Assembly: GCA_021787035.1 (NCBI GenBank)
Contig: JAJYMM010000138.1
Location: forward strand, 1-64,000
Origin: Actinomycetes bacterium
GTDB taxonomy: Bacteria > Actinomycetota > Acidimicrobiia > Acidimicrobiales > Palsa-688
Direction: 5' to 3'
Length of the DNA: 64,000 bases
Below are positions 7,645 to 16,376 of the stretch, one piece after another. The notes beneath the pieces are model-generated. The model was given only the letters and a program-made list of their open reading frames with translations. It made no database searches and was not told where the DNA came from. Both the position numbers and the translations under genes were made by a program. The number at the start of each line of letters is the position of its first letter. Positions within the stretch are counted from its first letter, which is position 1.

Positions 7645-9758
7645 GGCAAAATGGTGTAGGTTGGGCCGACAAGCCAATGCGTTGGTCCCAGCTGACGTTG
7701 AGTGAACGCGACGCGGCGACGATCGATGTCGACTTCTGGCTTGACTACTTTCAGACGATTCGTTCCGACGGGGTCTGTCTCAGCGCTGGTGGGTACGTGG
7801 CGTATTACCCCACTGACGTCCCTTACCACCACCGCAGCCGTTGGCTGGGAGAGCGTGATCCTTTTGGCGAGCTAGTCGAGGGCTGCAGGCGCCAGGGCAT
7901 GGCAGTGCTTGCTCGCACGGATCCTCACGCCGTCCACGAGGATGCCTTTCGGGCGCACCCCGAGTGGGTGCAGCGCGGTCCTGATGGCCAGGCTCGTCCA
8001 CACTGGAGCATGGCGGGTGCGTGGCTTACCTGCATGCTTGGAGCGTACAACTTCGAGGTTATGACTGTAATCCACCGAGAGATTGCATCTCGTTATGACG
8101 TGCAGGGTATCTTTACCAACCGTTGGAGAAACATCGGGGTCTGCTATTGCGACGACTGCCGTGCGCGCTTCTTTGGGGAGACGGGGCTCGGCCTTCCGGA
8201 GCCGGGAGGGAAGGACGACGACCTGAGGCGGCTCTATCTCGGGTGGCAACAGGAGAGGTATTTCGATCTGGTGCGGATCTGGGGGGATGCGATTGGAGCG
8301 GTGAACCCTCGGGCAAGGATCGTGCCCAACGCGGGTCTGTCGCGTTGCCCTCCCGAAGGGACAGTTGATCTCGACCTGTCACGCCTGGCCGGAGGCGTAG
8401 ACATACTCTTTGCGGACCACCAGGGACGACAGGGGGAGCAGGCGCCATGGCATAGCGGTCTGTGCGCGAAAACGTTCGCGTCGGTGTCGGCAGGTCGGCC
8501 TGTCGGGGCGATCTTTAGCGTGGGCCTCGAGGGCAAGCATCGGTGGAAGGACTCCGTGCAAAGTGTGGCGGAATTGAGGATTTGGGTAGCCGAGAGCGTC
8601 GCACATGGGATGAGGCCGTGGTGGACCAAGTTCGGAGCGACTGTGCCCGACGGCCGCTGGCTAGGTGCCGTGAAGGACCTCTACCAGCAGTACGCGGAGT
8701 GGGAGGGGTACCTGCGCAATACAGGTTCTCTGGCGACAGTCGCTTTGGTGTACACGCAACGGGCAGGGATGGCGCGGCTGCCCGGGCAGTCGTGTGGGGA
8801 TCTGGAAGACCACCTGGCTGGTATGTACCAGGCGCTTGTGGAAGCCCGGATCCCTTTTGACATGCTGGGCGACAGCCAGCTGCCGTCTTGCGATCTGGCA
8901 CGCTTCGACGCGGTAATCCTCCCTAATATTGCCATGCTCAGTGACGCGGAATGCCGCGTCCTCGAGGAGTTCGTGGAGGGTGGTGGAGGGCTGGTTGCGA
9001 CGCACACGACCTCGTTGTTTGACGAACGGGGCGGCCGCAGAGAGGGACTCGGTCTCGGCGCGCTGTTTGGAGTAGGCAAGGTTGGGCCCGTCGAAGGCCC
9101 GATGCAAAATAGCTACTTGAGCCTGGCACAGGAGGGGGCGCCAGAGGCACTTGCGGGGATCGAAAGCACGACTCGTGTGATCAATGGAGTGTCGCGGCTC
9201 CCTGTCGAGATGACGGTTGCTGCCGACCTCGCCCCGCTCCGCCTGGTCGCGTCGTACCCTGACCTCCCGATGGAGGAAGTTTACGTTCGCGATACGGAGC
9301 CCGGGCCCCCGCAGCTAATCTTGGGCGACCGCGGCGCTGGGCGGGTGGCGTATTTCCCCTTCGATATAGATCGAACGTTTTGGGAAGTCTTGCACCCCGA
9401 TCACGGTCGGCTTTTGTCCAACGCGGTGAGGTGGGCGTCTCGGAGACCGTTCCCTGTGGAGGTGAGCGGCCGAGGACTGATCGACGTGTCTGCCTGGAGT
9501 CAGGCAGGTTCTTTGACCGTTCATCTGGTGAACTTGACCAACCCGATGACGATGCGCGGCTACTACCGAGAGTTGCTGCCCGTTGGGCCGCTTCGGGTGG
9601 TCCTCAGGTCACCGAGCATAGGTGTGAAGGGTGCCCGGTCTGTGCGTTTGCTGAGAGCTTGTAGGTCGGCCGACTTCCAGGTGGAAGGCTCGATGGTCGA
9701 AATCGAGGTACCAGAAGTGGCCGATCATGAGGTGGTAGCAGTGGACCTCGGTGATTAG
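7641..9758 (+). CDS. Glycoside-hydrolase-like protein (GHL6 type) with beta-galactosidase trimerisation-like domain
   Basis: About 705 residues starting at ATG 7641, overlapping the GH42 stop (ATGA). An in-frame alternative ATG at 7677 would also give a complete domain. The N-terminal barrel (DYFQTIRSDGVCLSAGG, ARTDPHAVHEDAF, DVQGIFTNRW, CYCDDCRARF) matches the hypothetical glycosyl hydrolase 6 group. From about residue 360 a flavodoxin-like region (VALVYTQRAGMARL, ARFDAVILPNIAMLSDAE) resembles the GH42 trimerisation domain. The catalytic residues of this group are poorly defined, so the substrate is unknown. Coupling to a GH42 gene suggests that both act on the same imported oligosaccharide. 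Confidence 0.75.
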   Translation: MRQNGVGWADKPMRWSQLTLSERDAATIDVDFWLDYFQTIRSDGVCLSAGGYVAYYPTDVPYHHRSRWLGERDPFGELVEGCRRQGMAVLARTDPHAVHEDAFRAHPEWVQRGPDGQARPHWSMAGAWLTCMLGAYNFEVMTVIHREIASRYDVQGIFTNRWRNIGVCYCDDCRARFFGETGLGLPEPGGKDDDLRRLYLGWQQERYFDLVRIWGDAIGAVNPRARIVPNAGLSRCPPEGTVDLDLSRLAGGVDILFADHQGRQGEQAPWHSGLCAKTFASVSAGRPVGAIFSVGLEGKHRWKDSVQSVAELRIWVAESVAHGMRPWWTKFGATVPDGRWLGAVKDLYQQYAEWEGYLRNTGSLATVALVYTQRAGMARLPGQSCGDLEDHLAGMYQALVEARIPFDMLGDSQLPSCDLARFDAVILPNIAMLSDAECRVLEEFVEGGGGLVATHTTSLFDERGGRREGLGLGALFGVGKVGPVEGPMQNSYLSLAQEGAPEALAGIESTTRVINGVSRLPVEMTVAADLAPLRLVASYPDLPMEEVYVRDTEPGPPQLILGDRGAGRVAYFPFDIDRTFWEVLHPDHGRLLSNAVRWASRRPFPVEVSGRGLIDVSAWSQAGSLTVHLVNLTNPMTMRGYYRELLPVGPLRVVLRSPSIGVKGARSVRLLRACRSADFQVEGSMVEIEVPEVADHEVVAVDLGD

Positions 9759-9811
9759 GTGCGGTGGATGGGCTCGCCCTCCCTGGGCTTGCCTTGGCTT
9801 AACGGGAAGCC

Positions 9812-9842
9812 GTGATCACTCGCGTCCCGGGCAGAGAGTGAT
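9812..9842. promoter_or_regulatory. Inverted repeats upstream of malate synthase
   Basis: The 8-bp palindrome GTGATCAC (9812-9819) overlaps one arm of a longer inverted repeat, ATCACTC (9815-9821) and GAGTGAT (9836-9842). It lies just before the malate synthase frame and after the GHL6 gene stop. It is a candidate operator, perhaps for the IclR protein encoded downstream; the assignment is inference. Confidence 0.35.
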
Positions 9843-9869
9843 TTGCACCGGCAAGTGGGCTCACGTATC

Positions 9870-11519
9870 ATGAAGTCGAAAGTATCTTTTCGCATAGCGG
9901 AAGAAGGGGATCAGTTGGCCCAACAAGCTGCTGTCGTGCCCGGTCTTAGCATTACCGAGGCCCCGAGCGATCGCTACCTGGAAGTCCTCAATACGGCTGC
10001 GCTCGAGCTGCTGGTAGAGCTCGAGCGCCGCTTCCGTGGGCCTCGCCAGGCCATCTTGCAAAGGCGGGCCGAGCGCCAGGACGACTTCGACAAGGGCCTC
10101 TTGCCTGGCTTCTTGCCCGAGACCAAGGACGTCCGCGAGGCGTCGTGGCGGGTCGCCCCCCCAGCAGCCGGCCTCGTCGAGCGCAAGGTCGAGATCACGG
10201 GCCCGACCGAGCGGAAGATGGCCATAAACGCCCTCAACTCCGGGGCGAGCGTGTGGCTCGCCGACTTGGAGGACGCGAACGTCCCCACCTGGGACAACAT
10301 GGTCGGCGGCCAGGTCAACCTGCTGGACGCCGTGCGCCGGGAGATCAGCTTCACTAGCCCAGAGGGCAAGGAGTACGCCCTAGGCCCTGTCAACCCGACC
10401 GTCGTCGTGCGGCCACGAGGCTGGCACTTGGAGGACCGCCACTTCTTGGTGGACGGCCAGGCGGCCTCCGCGAGCCTGGTGGACTTCTCCCTCTACCTGG
10501 CCAACGCAGGGCGTGAGCAGCTTGGCCGGGGCCTCGGCCCCTACTACTACCTCCCCAAGTTGGAGGGGCACCTGGAGGCCCGCCTCTGGGACGAGGTCTT
10601 TTCCTTCGGGGAAGGAGCGTTGTCGCTCCCGCCCGGTACCGTGCGCGCCACGGTGCTGATCGAGACCATAACGGCAGCCTTCGAGATGGACGAGGTCCTC
10701 TACGAGCTGCGCGACCACATGTCGGGCTTGAACGCGGGGCGCTGGGACTACCTGTTCTCGGTGATAAAGAAGTTCCGCAACTGCGGCCCCGACTTCGTGC
10801 TGCCGGACCGCAACTCGGTCACGATGGACGTGCCGTTCATGCGTGCCTATGCGGAACGGCTCGTCTCCACCTGCCACCGCCGCGGCGCTCATGCCATAGG
10901 GGGCATGGCGGCTTTCATACCGAGCCGGCGGGAGCCAGAGGTGAACGCTGCCGCCATGGAGAAGGTGAGGCAGGACAAGCGCCGAGAGGCCTCCCAGGGC
11001 TTCGACGGGTCCTGGGTGGCTCACCCAGATCTCGTCCAACTGTGCCGCGAAGAGTTCGACTCTGTGCTCGGGGGGTCGCCCAACCAGCTCGGGGCCAAGG
11101 TCGCCTCCTCGTTGCCCGATGCCGGGGCTCTCCTTGACTTCGCCTCGGTTGGGGCTCGCTGTACCGAGGCGGGGCTCAGGAACGACGTGAGCGTCGCCCT
11201 CCAGTACATAGCGTCCTGGCTAGGCGGCAACGGGGCAGTTTCGATCTTCAACCTCATGGAAGATGCCGCCACCGCCGAGATCGCCCGCTCGCAGGTCTGG
11301 CAGTGGCTCCGCAACGGGGTCCTCCTCGACAACGGCCAAAGGGTCACCCACGAGCTTGTCGAGCGCGTGCTTGGCGAGGAAGCAGCTAAGATCAAAGACG
11401 CTTTTGGCGACAGTTACGATGAAGAACGATTCGCGACGGCTCGCCAGCTCTTTGCTCAGGTTGCGTTGAACGACAGCTACTACGACTTCTTGACGTTGCC
11501 CGCCATGGAGAAGCTCTGA
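9870..11519 (+). CDS. aceB: Malate synthase A
   Basis: Condenses glyoxylate and acetyl-CoA to malate. The core is unmistakable: ITGPTERKMAINALNSG, RPRGWHLEDRHFLVDG, RATVLIETITAAFEM (acidic Mg ligand), SGLNAGRWDYLFS, FMRAYAERLV, RGAHAIGGMAAFIPSRR and GFDGSWVAHPD. The 549 residues from ATG 9870 are normal for the A isoform. The start is uncertain: the frame is open from TTG 9843, and a later GTG at 9936 would remove an extension containing KVSFRIAEEGD that ordinary malate synthases lack but that resembles a peptide encoded at 1711-1791. No isocitrate lyase gene is nearby, so glyoxylate may come from glycolate oxidation (glcD at the window edge). Confidence 0.95.
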   Translation: MKSKVSFRIAEEGDQLAQQAAVVPGLSITEAPSDRYLEVLNTAALELLVELERRFRGPRQAILQRRAERQDDFDKGLLPGFLPETKDVREASWRVAPPAAGLVERKVEITGPTERKMAINALNSGASVWLADLEDANVPTWDNMVGGQVNLLDAVRREISFTSPEGKEYALGPVNPTVVVRPRGWHLEDRHFLVDGQAASASLVDFSLYLANAGREQLGRGLGPYYYLPKLEGHLEARLWDEVFSFGEGALSLPPGTVRATVLIETITAAFEMDEVLYELRDHMSGLNAGRWDYLFSVIKKFRNCGPDFVLPDRNSVTMDVPFMRAYAERLVSTCHRRGAHAIGGMAAFIPSRREPEVNAAAMEKVRQDKRREASQGFDGSWVAHPDLVQLCREEFDSVLGGSPNQLGAKVASSLPDAGALLDFASVGARCTEAGLRNDVSVALQYIASWLGGNGAVSIFNLMEDAATAEIARSQVWQWLRNGVLLDNGQRVTHELVERVLGEEAAKIKDAFGDSYDEERFATARQLFAQVALNDSYYDFLTLPAMEKL

Positions 11520-11777
11520 TAAGGCGCACAGCCGGTGGGAGGTGCAAAGAAAGGGGGAGACGACCTGGGTTAGACGGCTCAATTGAAGGCAATAGTAGGC
11601 TCGGCGTCCGGTTGCACCTGCCGGGAAATGCCCAAGGGGCGTTAGCAAAAGGAGGGATTGGCCGTAACCTTTGACGCTAGGGCCGCCGCGTTGGGGGACC
11701 TCCTTTGTGCGGGAGGTAATGGAGTTGACCGATGACCACGCGAAGACAACAACGACTTAGGGAGGTCGTAACAAAAC
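11520..11777 (+). promoter_or_regulatory. Upstream region of ABC cassette 2
   Basis: This 258-base gap probably holds the promoter of the second transporter cassette. A 6-bp inverted repeat ACCTCC-(8)-GGAGGT lies at 11698-11717. GGAGGT at 11761-11766 is the likely ribosome-binding site for ATG 11778, with a rather long 11-base spacing. No terminator-like T-run follows the malate synthase stop. Confidence 0.4.
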
Positions 11778-13067
11778 ATGCAAAAAAAGAGTACGAAGAA
11801 GGGGACCTATCGTTCGGGGGCGTACGTGCTCGCGCTGGCAGCCAGCACGTTGCTCGCCAGCACACTAGGCAGCGTGAGCGCTGGCGCCTCCACCACCGTA
11901 AACTTGAAGATGACGACGGTTGGCACAGAACCAGGCCTGACCCAGGTGATCTCCAATTACGAAAAGGCGCATCCAGGTGTGCGCATTACGGTAACTGCGA
12001 TACCGTCCAACAATTACCAGTCGACATTGCTTACAGAGCTGCGGGGTGGTAATGGCCCGGACATCATGTTTGTCTGGGGAGGTTACGGCAACCCCATGGC
12101 TGTCGGCGAGCTGGCTTCCGCCGGGTACTTGGCAAGGCTCAACAACCAGCCCTGGGTACCAACCCTGTCTAGTACCGGGAAGTCGGTCGTAGACATCAAC
12201 GGGGCGGTGCTCGCGCTTCCGATGAACTACGAAGTTGTATCATTCTTCTACAACAAGATGGCCTTTCAGAAGGCCCATGTGACGCCTCCGGCAAGCTTCG
12301 CGCAGCTTGTGGGCGATTGTGCCGCTCTCAACAAAGTGGGGATCACGCCTATAGACGAGGGTAACGAGGTGGGCTACATCAACACCCTCATCCCAGCGAT
12401 CTTCGCGGACGACTACGTCTATTGGAAAGACCCCACGTTTTACCAGAGTCTCGCCGCGGGCAAGGTGTCCCTGGCCAACTCGGCGCTGTGGCGCCAAGGC
12501 ATCAAGGTTGGCAATGAGGATTATGCCCAACTCTTCAAGGACCACTGTTTTGAACCCAACTCGACCGCAACGACCGATACTGAGTCAGTCGCGGCGGTCG
12601 CTAGCGGCCATGCTGGCATGAACGCAATGCTGACGGAGTTTGAGGACTACCATGCGGATAACCCGAAGGGCAGTTTCGGTTCCTTTGAGCCTGGGCTCAC
12701 CGGCTCGCCCAAGTCCGTCGTCCTTACGATGGACCCGTCGTTCCTCTTGGCGGTGAACGCCCACTCTCACTATGAGACCCAGGCGGAGGCCTTCCTCTCA
12801 TACTTGGCGCAACCGGTCCAAGCGGGCTACCTATCCAGGCTCTCGGAGGACATCCCGAGCGTTCGGGTGAACGGTTTCCGCATGCCACAGCTGTTCCAGG
12901 GGTTGAGCTCTCTCATCAACAAGGACCAGGAGGGATACTACTTTTCTAGTTACTCTAAGAGCCCTCAGACCAAGACCGTATGGATTGCCGAGGCCGAGGA
13001 CATCGCTACAGGCACGGCTACGCCACAGCAAGCCACCGCTGCGGTGGTAAAGACCCTAAACGGCTGA
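11778..13067 (+). CDS. ABC transporter sugar-binding protein, cassette 2
   Basis: A 429-residue family 1 extracellular binding protein for a carbohydrate. The N-terminus (MQKKSTKKGTYRSG, then a hydrophobic stretch and cleavage near SVSAGAS) is a signal peptide without a lipobox. The mature part begins LKMTTVGTEPGLTQVISNYEK; GPDIMFVWGGYG and the C-terminal YLAQPVQAGYLS helix region fit CUT1 binding proteins. It is not closely similar to the cassette 1 binding protein, so the two importers probably have different ligands. A hairpin separates it from its permease genes. Confidence 0.9.
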   Translation: MQKKSTKKGTYRSGAYVLALAASTLLASTLGSVSAGASTTVNLKMTTVGTEPGLTQVISNYEKAHPGVRITVTAIPSNNYQSTLLTELRGGNGPDIMFVWGGYGNPMAVGELASAGYLARLNNQPWVPTLSSTGKSVVDINGAVLALPMNYEVVSFFYNKMAFQKAHVTPPASFAQLVGDCAALNKVGITPIDEGNEVGYINTLIPAIFADDYVYWKDPTFYQSLAAGKVSLANSALWRQGIKVGNEDYAQLFKDHCFEPNSTATTDTESVAAVASGHAGMNAMLTEFEDYHADNPKGSFGSFEPGLTGSPKSVVLTMDPSFLLAVNAHSHYETQAEAFLSYLAQPVQAGYLSRLSEDIPSVRVNGFRMPQLFQGLSSLINKDQEGYYFSSYSKSPQTKTVWIAEAEDIATGTATPQQATAAVVKTLNG

Positions 13068-13141
13068 GCTCCTGACCGGCACGAAGCGAAACTCGAGGCG
13101 GGGGCCTAAGCGATTGACCCGGGCGGTTAGCCGATTGTTCT

Positions 13142-13167
13142 CCGGGGGCACCTCTTGGCGCCCCCGG
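13142..13167. promoter_or_regulatory. Stem-loop between binding-protein and permease genes (cassette 2)
   Basis: A perfect 8-bp GC-rich inverted repeat, CCGGGGGC and GCCCCCGG, with a 10-base loop lies in the 186-base gap before the permease. No T-run follows. It matches in position, but not in sequence, the hairpin of cassette 1, and may likewise limit read-through or protect the binding-protein message. Confidence 0.45.
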
Positions 13168-13253
13168 GGCGCACCTTGGCTGCCTCCCTGCGGCGAGGGC
13201 GGTCGTTCAACATGCCTCGGCCGTCTGGACGCTCCGTTCTAAAAGGAGATTGG

Positions 13254-14276
13254 ATGAGGTCCCCTACCGCGCGCCAAGACGAAGCCAAGCCGGTAAGAGT
13301 GGAGCCAACTAGCACCGGCAGGAGCCCGGTCGTTGGCATAGGGCTACGGAGGGTCCGAGACGCTGCCCGGACGAGCGTACACCCTCGGCGCGCTCTCAGG
13401 AACGGAGGGGCCACTGCGCAGCGGCCTGGGTTCCGCCTGGCACTCCCAGGTCTTGGCCTCTACTCAGTCTTCGTTGCGTACCCTGCGGTCGCCACGGCGT
13501 ACTATGCCTTTACCAACTGGAATGGGCTGGCACAGCACTGGCACTTTGTTGGCCTCAAAAACTTCGTATCGGTGCTGAGTAGCGGGTTGGAACGCACAGC
13601 CTTCACCAATACCCTCGAAGCCACGGTCGGTATTGCATTGGGTGCTAACATCCTGGGCCTCGCGATCGCGTTGCTATTGCAGAAGCGAAGCAGGTTTAAT
13701 TACGTCCTGAGGCTCTTGTGGTTTTTGCCTGCCGCCTTGCCCAGCATCGTGGCCGGCTACATTTGGACCTTCATTTACTCTCCGTCCGGCCCACTCGACA
13801 AGGTGTGGGTGCTCCTCCACCTTGGTGCGGCGCCTGGTTTTCTGGGCAGCCCAAACGAGGCCCTTCCTTCTATTATCGCAATTGCGATCTGGCAGGTGAG
13901 CGGTTATGCCATGGTCCTCTTGCTTGCCGGCTTGCAGGCGATCGATGAGCAATTGCATGAGGCGGCCCGAGTCGACGGTGCCGGGGTGTTGCAGCGGCTT
14001 CGTTTCGTTACGCTCCCGCTCTTGCGGCCGGCTTTCGCCGTGAGTTTTGTGTTCTCGACGGTGACGGGCCTGTTGCTCTTCGATGTTGTCGTTGCTACAA
14101 CAAATGGGGGGCCGGGGTACGCAACCGAGACGCTGGCAACCCAGCTTTACAAGCAGTCCTTTGAGTACAACAATTTCGGCTGGGGCATGGCAATGGGTGT
14201 GCTCATGGGTATCTTGGTGCTGGGGGTGTCGGCGGCAATGCTGTGGATCTTCAACAGGAAAGAGGCGCGGGCATGA
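13254..14276 (+). CDS. ABC sugar transporter permease, MalF type, cassette 2
   Basis: About 340-residue permease with a long cytoplasmic N-terminus and six membrane segments (first near FRLALPGLGLYSVFVAYPAV). The EAA loop reads HEAARVDGAGVLQRLRFVTLP. ATG 13254 is preferred because AAGGAG stands five bases before it; the frame stays open upstream to 13155 without any good site. The next permease starts at ATG 14273, overlapping its stop by 4 bases. Confidence 0.9.
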   Translation: MRSPTARQDEAKPVRVEPTSTGRSPVVGIGLRRVRDAARTSVHPRRALRNGGATAQRPGFRLALPGLGLYSVFVAYPAVATAYYAFTNWNGLAQHWHFVGLKNFVSVLSSGLERTAFTNTLEATVGIALGANILGLAIALLLQKRSRFNYVLRLLWFLPAALPSIVAGYIWTFIYSPSGPLDKVWVLLHLGAAPGFLGSPNEALPSIIAIAIWQVSGYAMVLLLAGLQAIDEQLHEAARVDGAGVLQRLRFVTLPLLRPAFAVSFVFSTVTGLLLFDVVVATTNGGPGYATETLATQLYKQSFEYNNFGWGMAMGVLMGILVLGVSAAMLWIFNRKEARA

Positions 14277-15157
14277 GCGCTATCAGCGTTTGGGCCGGAG
14301 GGGCTGTCCCGGCGCGGGGGCGGGGCGGGCACTCGATCCAGCGACGGGTTGGGACACTGGTTGGCAGGGCCGGACTGGCTATCGCGACCGTGGCCTTCGT
14401 CTCGCCGGTGCTGCTCTCTGTCGAGATGTCGTTCAGGAGCAATACGGCCATCAACGTCGCCCCGTTGGCTTGGCCCAAGTCCTTGTCGCTGTCGAATTTT
14501 ACGACGGCGTGGTCGGCTGGAGGACTGGGGCAAGCCTTGCTCTGGTCGGCTGTTATAGCGGTGGTCTCTGTGATGTGGCTAACGGTGGCAGGCCAAGTGC
14601 TGGCCTACTACATAGTGAGGCGTGGAAACCGGCTGGCGTCGGTTGCGCTTCTCTACGTTATGGCTGGTCTCGCGTTTCCAGCTCCGTCAAGGCTCCTACC
14701 CTTGTACGAGTTGATGTTGTCGCTCCACCTGATCGGCAACCCTATCTCGGTCATGCTGTTCCAAGGGGCAACCTTGACGCCGCTGAGCGTGCTCATCTAC
14801 CGGAGCTTTCTCCAGAGGATGCCGATAGAGTACGAGGACGCGGCTTACGTCGATGGGGCAGGTCATCTGCAGGTGCTGAGGCACGTGGTGGTGCCGATGC
14901 TGTGGCCGAGCTCGGTCGCCGTCGCAAGCCTGAAGATCGGAATGATATGGAACGATTTCTTTACCCCACTTCTACTTGTGGGGGGGAGCACCTACGCCAC
15001 TGTACCCGTGAAGATCTATACCTTCGTCGGCCAGTACACCGCACAGTGGGGTGACATTTTCGCTGGGCTCACGCTAGCCGTAATACCGGTGATAATCGTG
15101 TTCATACTGTTGCAGCGCCACCTGGTCGAGGGCTTGGGGGCGGGTCTTAAAGGATGA
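14273..15157 (+). CDS. ABC sugar transporter permease, MalG type, cassette 2
   Basis: Partner permease of about 294 residues starting at ATG 14273 (ATGAGCG) within the previous stop. Six membrane segments are visible; the EAA loop reads YEDAAYVDGAGHLQVLRHVVVP. As in cassette 1, no ATPase gene is linked. Its stop overlaps the start of the enolase-superfamily gene by 4 bases, so importer and dehydratase are translated together, which suggests that the imported compound or its breakdown product feeds the dehydratase. Confidence 0.9.
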   Translation: MSAISVWAGGAVPARGRGGHSIQRRVGTLVGRAGLAIATVAFVSPVLLSVEMSFRSNTAINVAPLAWPKSLSLSNFTTAWSAGGLGQALLWSAVIAVVSVMWLTVAGQVLAYYIVRRGNRLASVALLYVMAGLAFPAPSRLLPLYELMLSLHLIGNPISVMLFQGATLTPLSVLIYRSFLQRMPIEYEDAAYVDGAGHLQVLRHVVVPMLWPSSVAVASLKIGMIWNDFFTPLLLVGGSTYATVPVKIYTFVGQYTAQWGDIFAGLTLAVIPVIIVFILLQRHLVEGLGAGLKG

Positions 15158-16353
15158 CAGGGTCGGATTCTCGTATTAGTTCTGTCGAAGTTCTAGTGGC
15201 CGAAGGGCTGGAGCCGGCGCGAGCGGAGAGGTCGCAGCGCCAGGTGCGACCACTTGACCTCTACGCAGAGCACCGGGCCCCGCTCGTGCGGGAGCGTGAT
15301 GGGGCTGGTCCCGCCCTGGCCAAGCGTGCACTTTACCTGCGGATTGGGACGAAAGGTGACCTGGAGGGCCTCTACGGCCCGATAGATGAGGAGGCGGCGC
15401 GAGTCGTAGTTTCCGACCTCGGTGAGTTCCTGGTGGACCAGGACGCGCTGGCTGGAGAGGCGTTGTGGGACAAGCTGCAGCGCTTGGACCGCCACGGGCG
15501 CCACGGGCACATGAAGATGGGGATAAGCGCTATAGACAACGCCTTGTGGGACCTGCGGGGGAAGGCCTTCGGCGTCCCGGTGTGGCGGCTGCTTGGAGGG
15601 CCCTCGCGGACCTCTATCCCGGCGTACGCAAGCACCCTCGGCATCCCCCACGACCCTGGTGAGCTCGAAAAGAGCGCCAAGCAGTTCGCCGATGCGGGCT
15701 TTAGCGGGCAGAAGTGGTTCTTCGCGCACGGCCCGGGGGACGGGTGGCGGGCGATGGCTACCAACATCGAATTGGTCGAGAGGCTGCGAGTGGTGGTCGG
15801 CCCGGTCCACCCTCTCATGTTCGACGCGTTCATGGCCTGGGACGTTTCCTACGCCCGGCGGTGGGCCTCCGCCGTGGAGCATCTGGCGCCTGCGTGGCTG
15901 GAGGAGCCTCTGGCGCCTGGGTCATATGCGGGCTACAGCGAGTTGCGGAGAGGCACGCGGGTCCCCCTGGCAGCCGGGGAGCACCTATATGACCGCTCCG
16001 AGGTTCTGCCGTTTTTGAGGGAGGGCCTCATATCGGTGCTCCAGACGGACCCCGAGTGGTGCGGAGGAGTGACCGAGCTGGTGCGCCTGTGCGGACTGGC
16101 CGAGGTGTTCGGGGTCCCCCTCATACCACATGGGCACGGGCTGCACGCGGCCCTTCACGTAGTAGCGAGCCGGTCTCCAGAAGTGTGCCCGATGATGGAG
16201 TACCTGGTGACCGTGATGCCTTCGCGCTACTACTTCGACAAGGGAGCACCGGTGCCGAAGGACGGGAAATTGGCACTGCCGACGGCGCCCGGCTTTGGCA
16301 TACAACTCGATCCCGAGCGAGCCACCAAGGTTTCCCCGTGGTCGCCAATTTGA
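15154..16353 (+). CDS. Enolase-superfamily (mandelate racemase type) sugar-acid dehydratase
   Basis: A 399-residue enzyme with the N-terminal capping domain and a modified TIM barrel. Putative metal ligands Asp224 (MFDAFMAWD), Glu250 (WLEEPLAP) and Glu276 (LAAGEHLY), and the dyad Asp299 (VLQTDPEW) / His326 (IPHGHG), have exactly the spacing recalled for mandelate racemase Asp195, Glu221, Glu247, Asp270 and His297 (constant offset of 29). A lysine (QKWFF, Lys187) stands in the catalytic-lysine region. This pattern fits dehydration of a sugar acid to a 2-keto-3-deoxy acid. Which acid (galactonate, xylonate, arabinonate or another) cannot be read from the sequence. It is coupled to the permease before it. 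Confidence 0.85.
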   Translation: MTGSDSRISSVEVLVAEGLEPARAERSQRQVRPLDLYAEHRAPLVRERDGAGPALAKRALYLRIGTKGDLEGLYGPIDEEAARVVVSDLGEFLVDQDALAGEALWDKLQRLDRHGRHGHMKMGISAIDNALWDLRGKAFGVPVWRLLGGPSRTSIPAYASTLGIPHDPGELEKSAKQFADAGFSGQKWFFAHGPGDGWRAMATNIELVERLRVVVGPVHPLMFDAFMAWDVSYARRWASAVEHLAPAWLEEPLAPGSYAGYSELRRGTRVPLAAGEHLYDRSEVLPFLREGLISVLQTDPEWCGGVTELVRLCGLAEVFGVPLIPHGHGLHAALHVVASRSPEVCPMMEYLVTVMPSRYYFDKGAPVPKDGKLALPTAPGFGIQLDPERATKVSPWSPI

Positions 16354-16376
16354 GGTAACGACAGGAGGATGGGGAT

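Noticed and set aside
11732-12052. Third copy of the EEGD peptide (ORF containing KKEYEEGDLSF) before cassette 2
   Set aside because: Only four residues match, the register and flanks differ, and the frame overlaps the clear binding-protein signal sequence.
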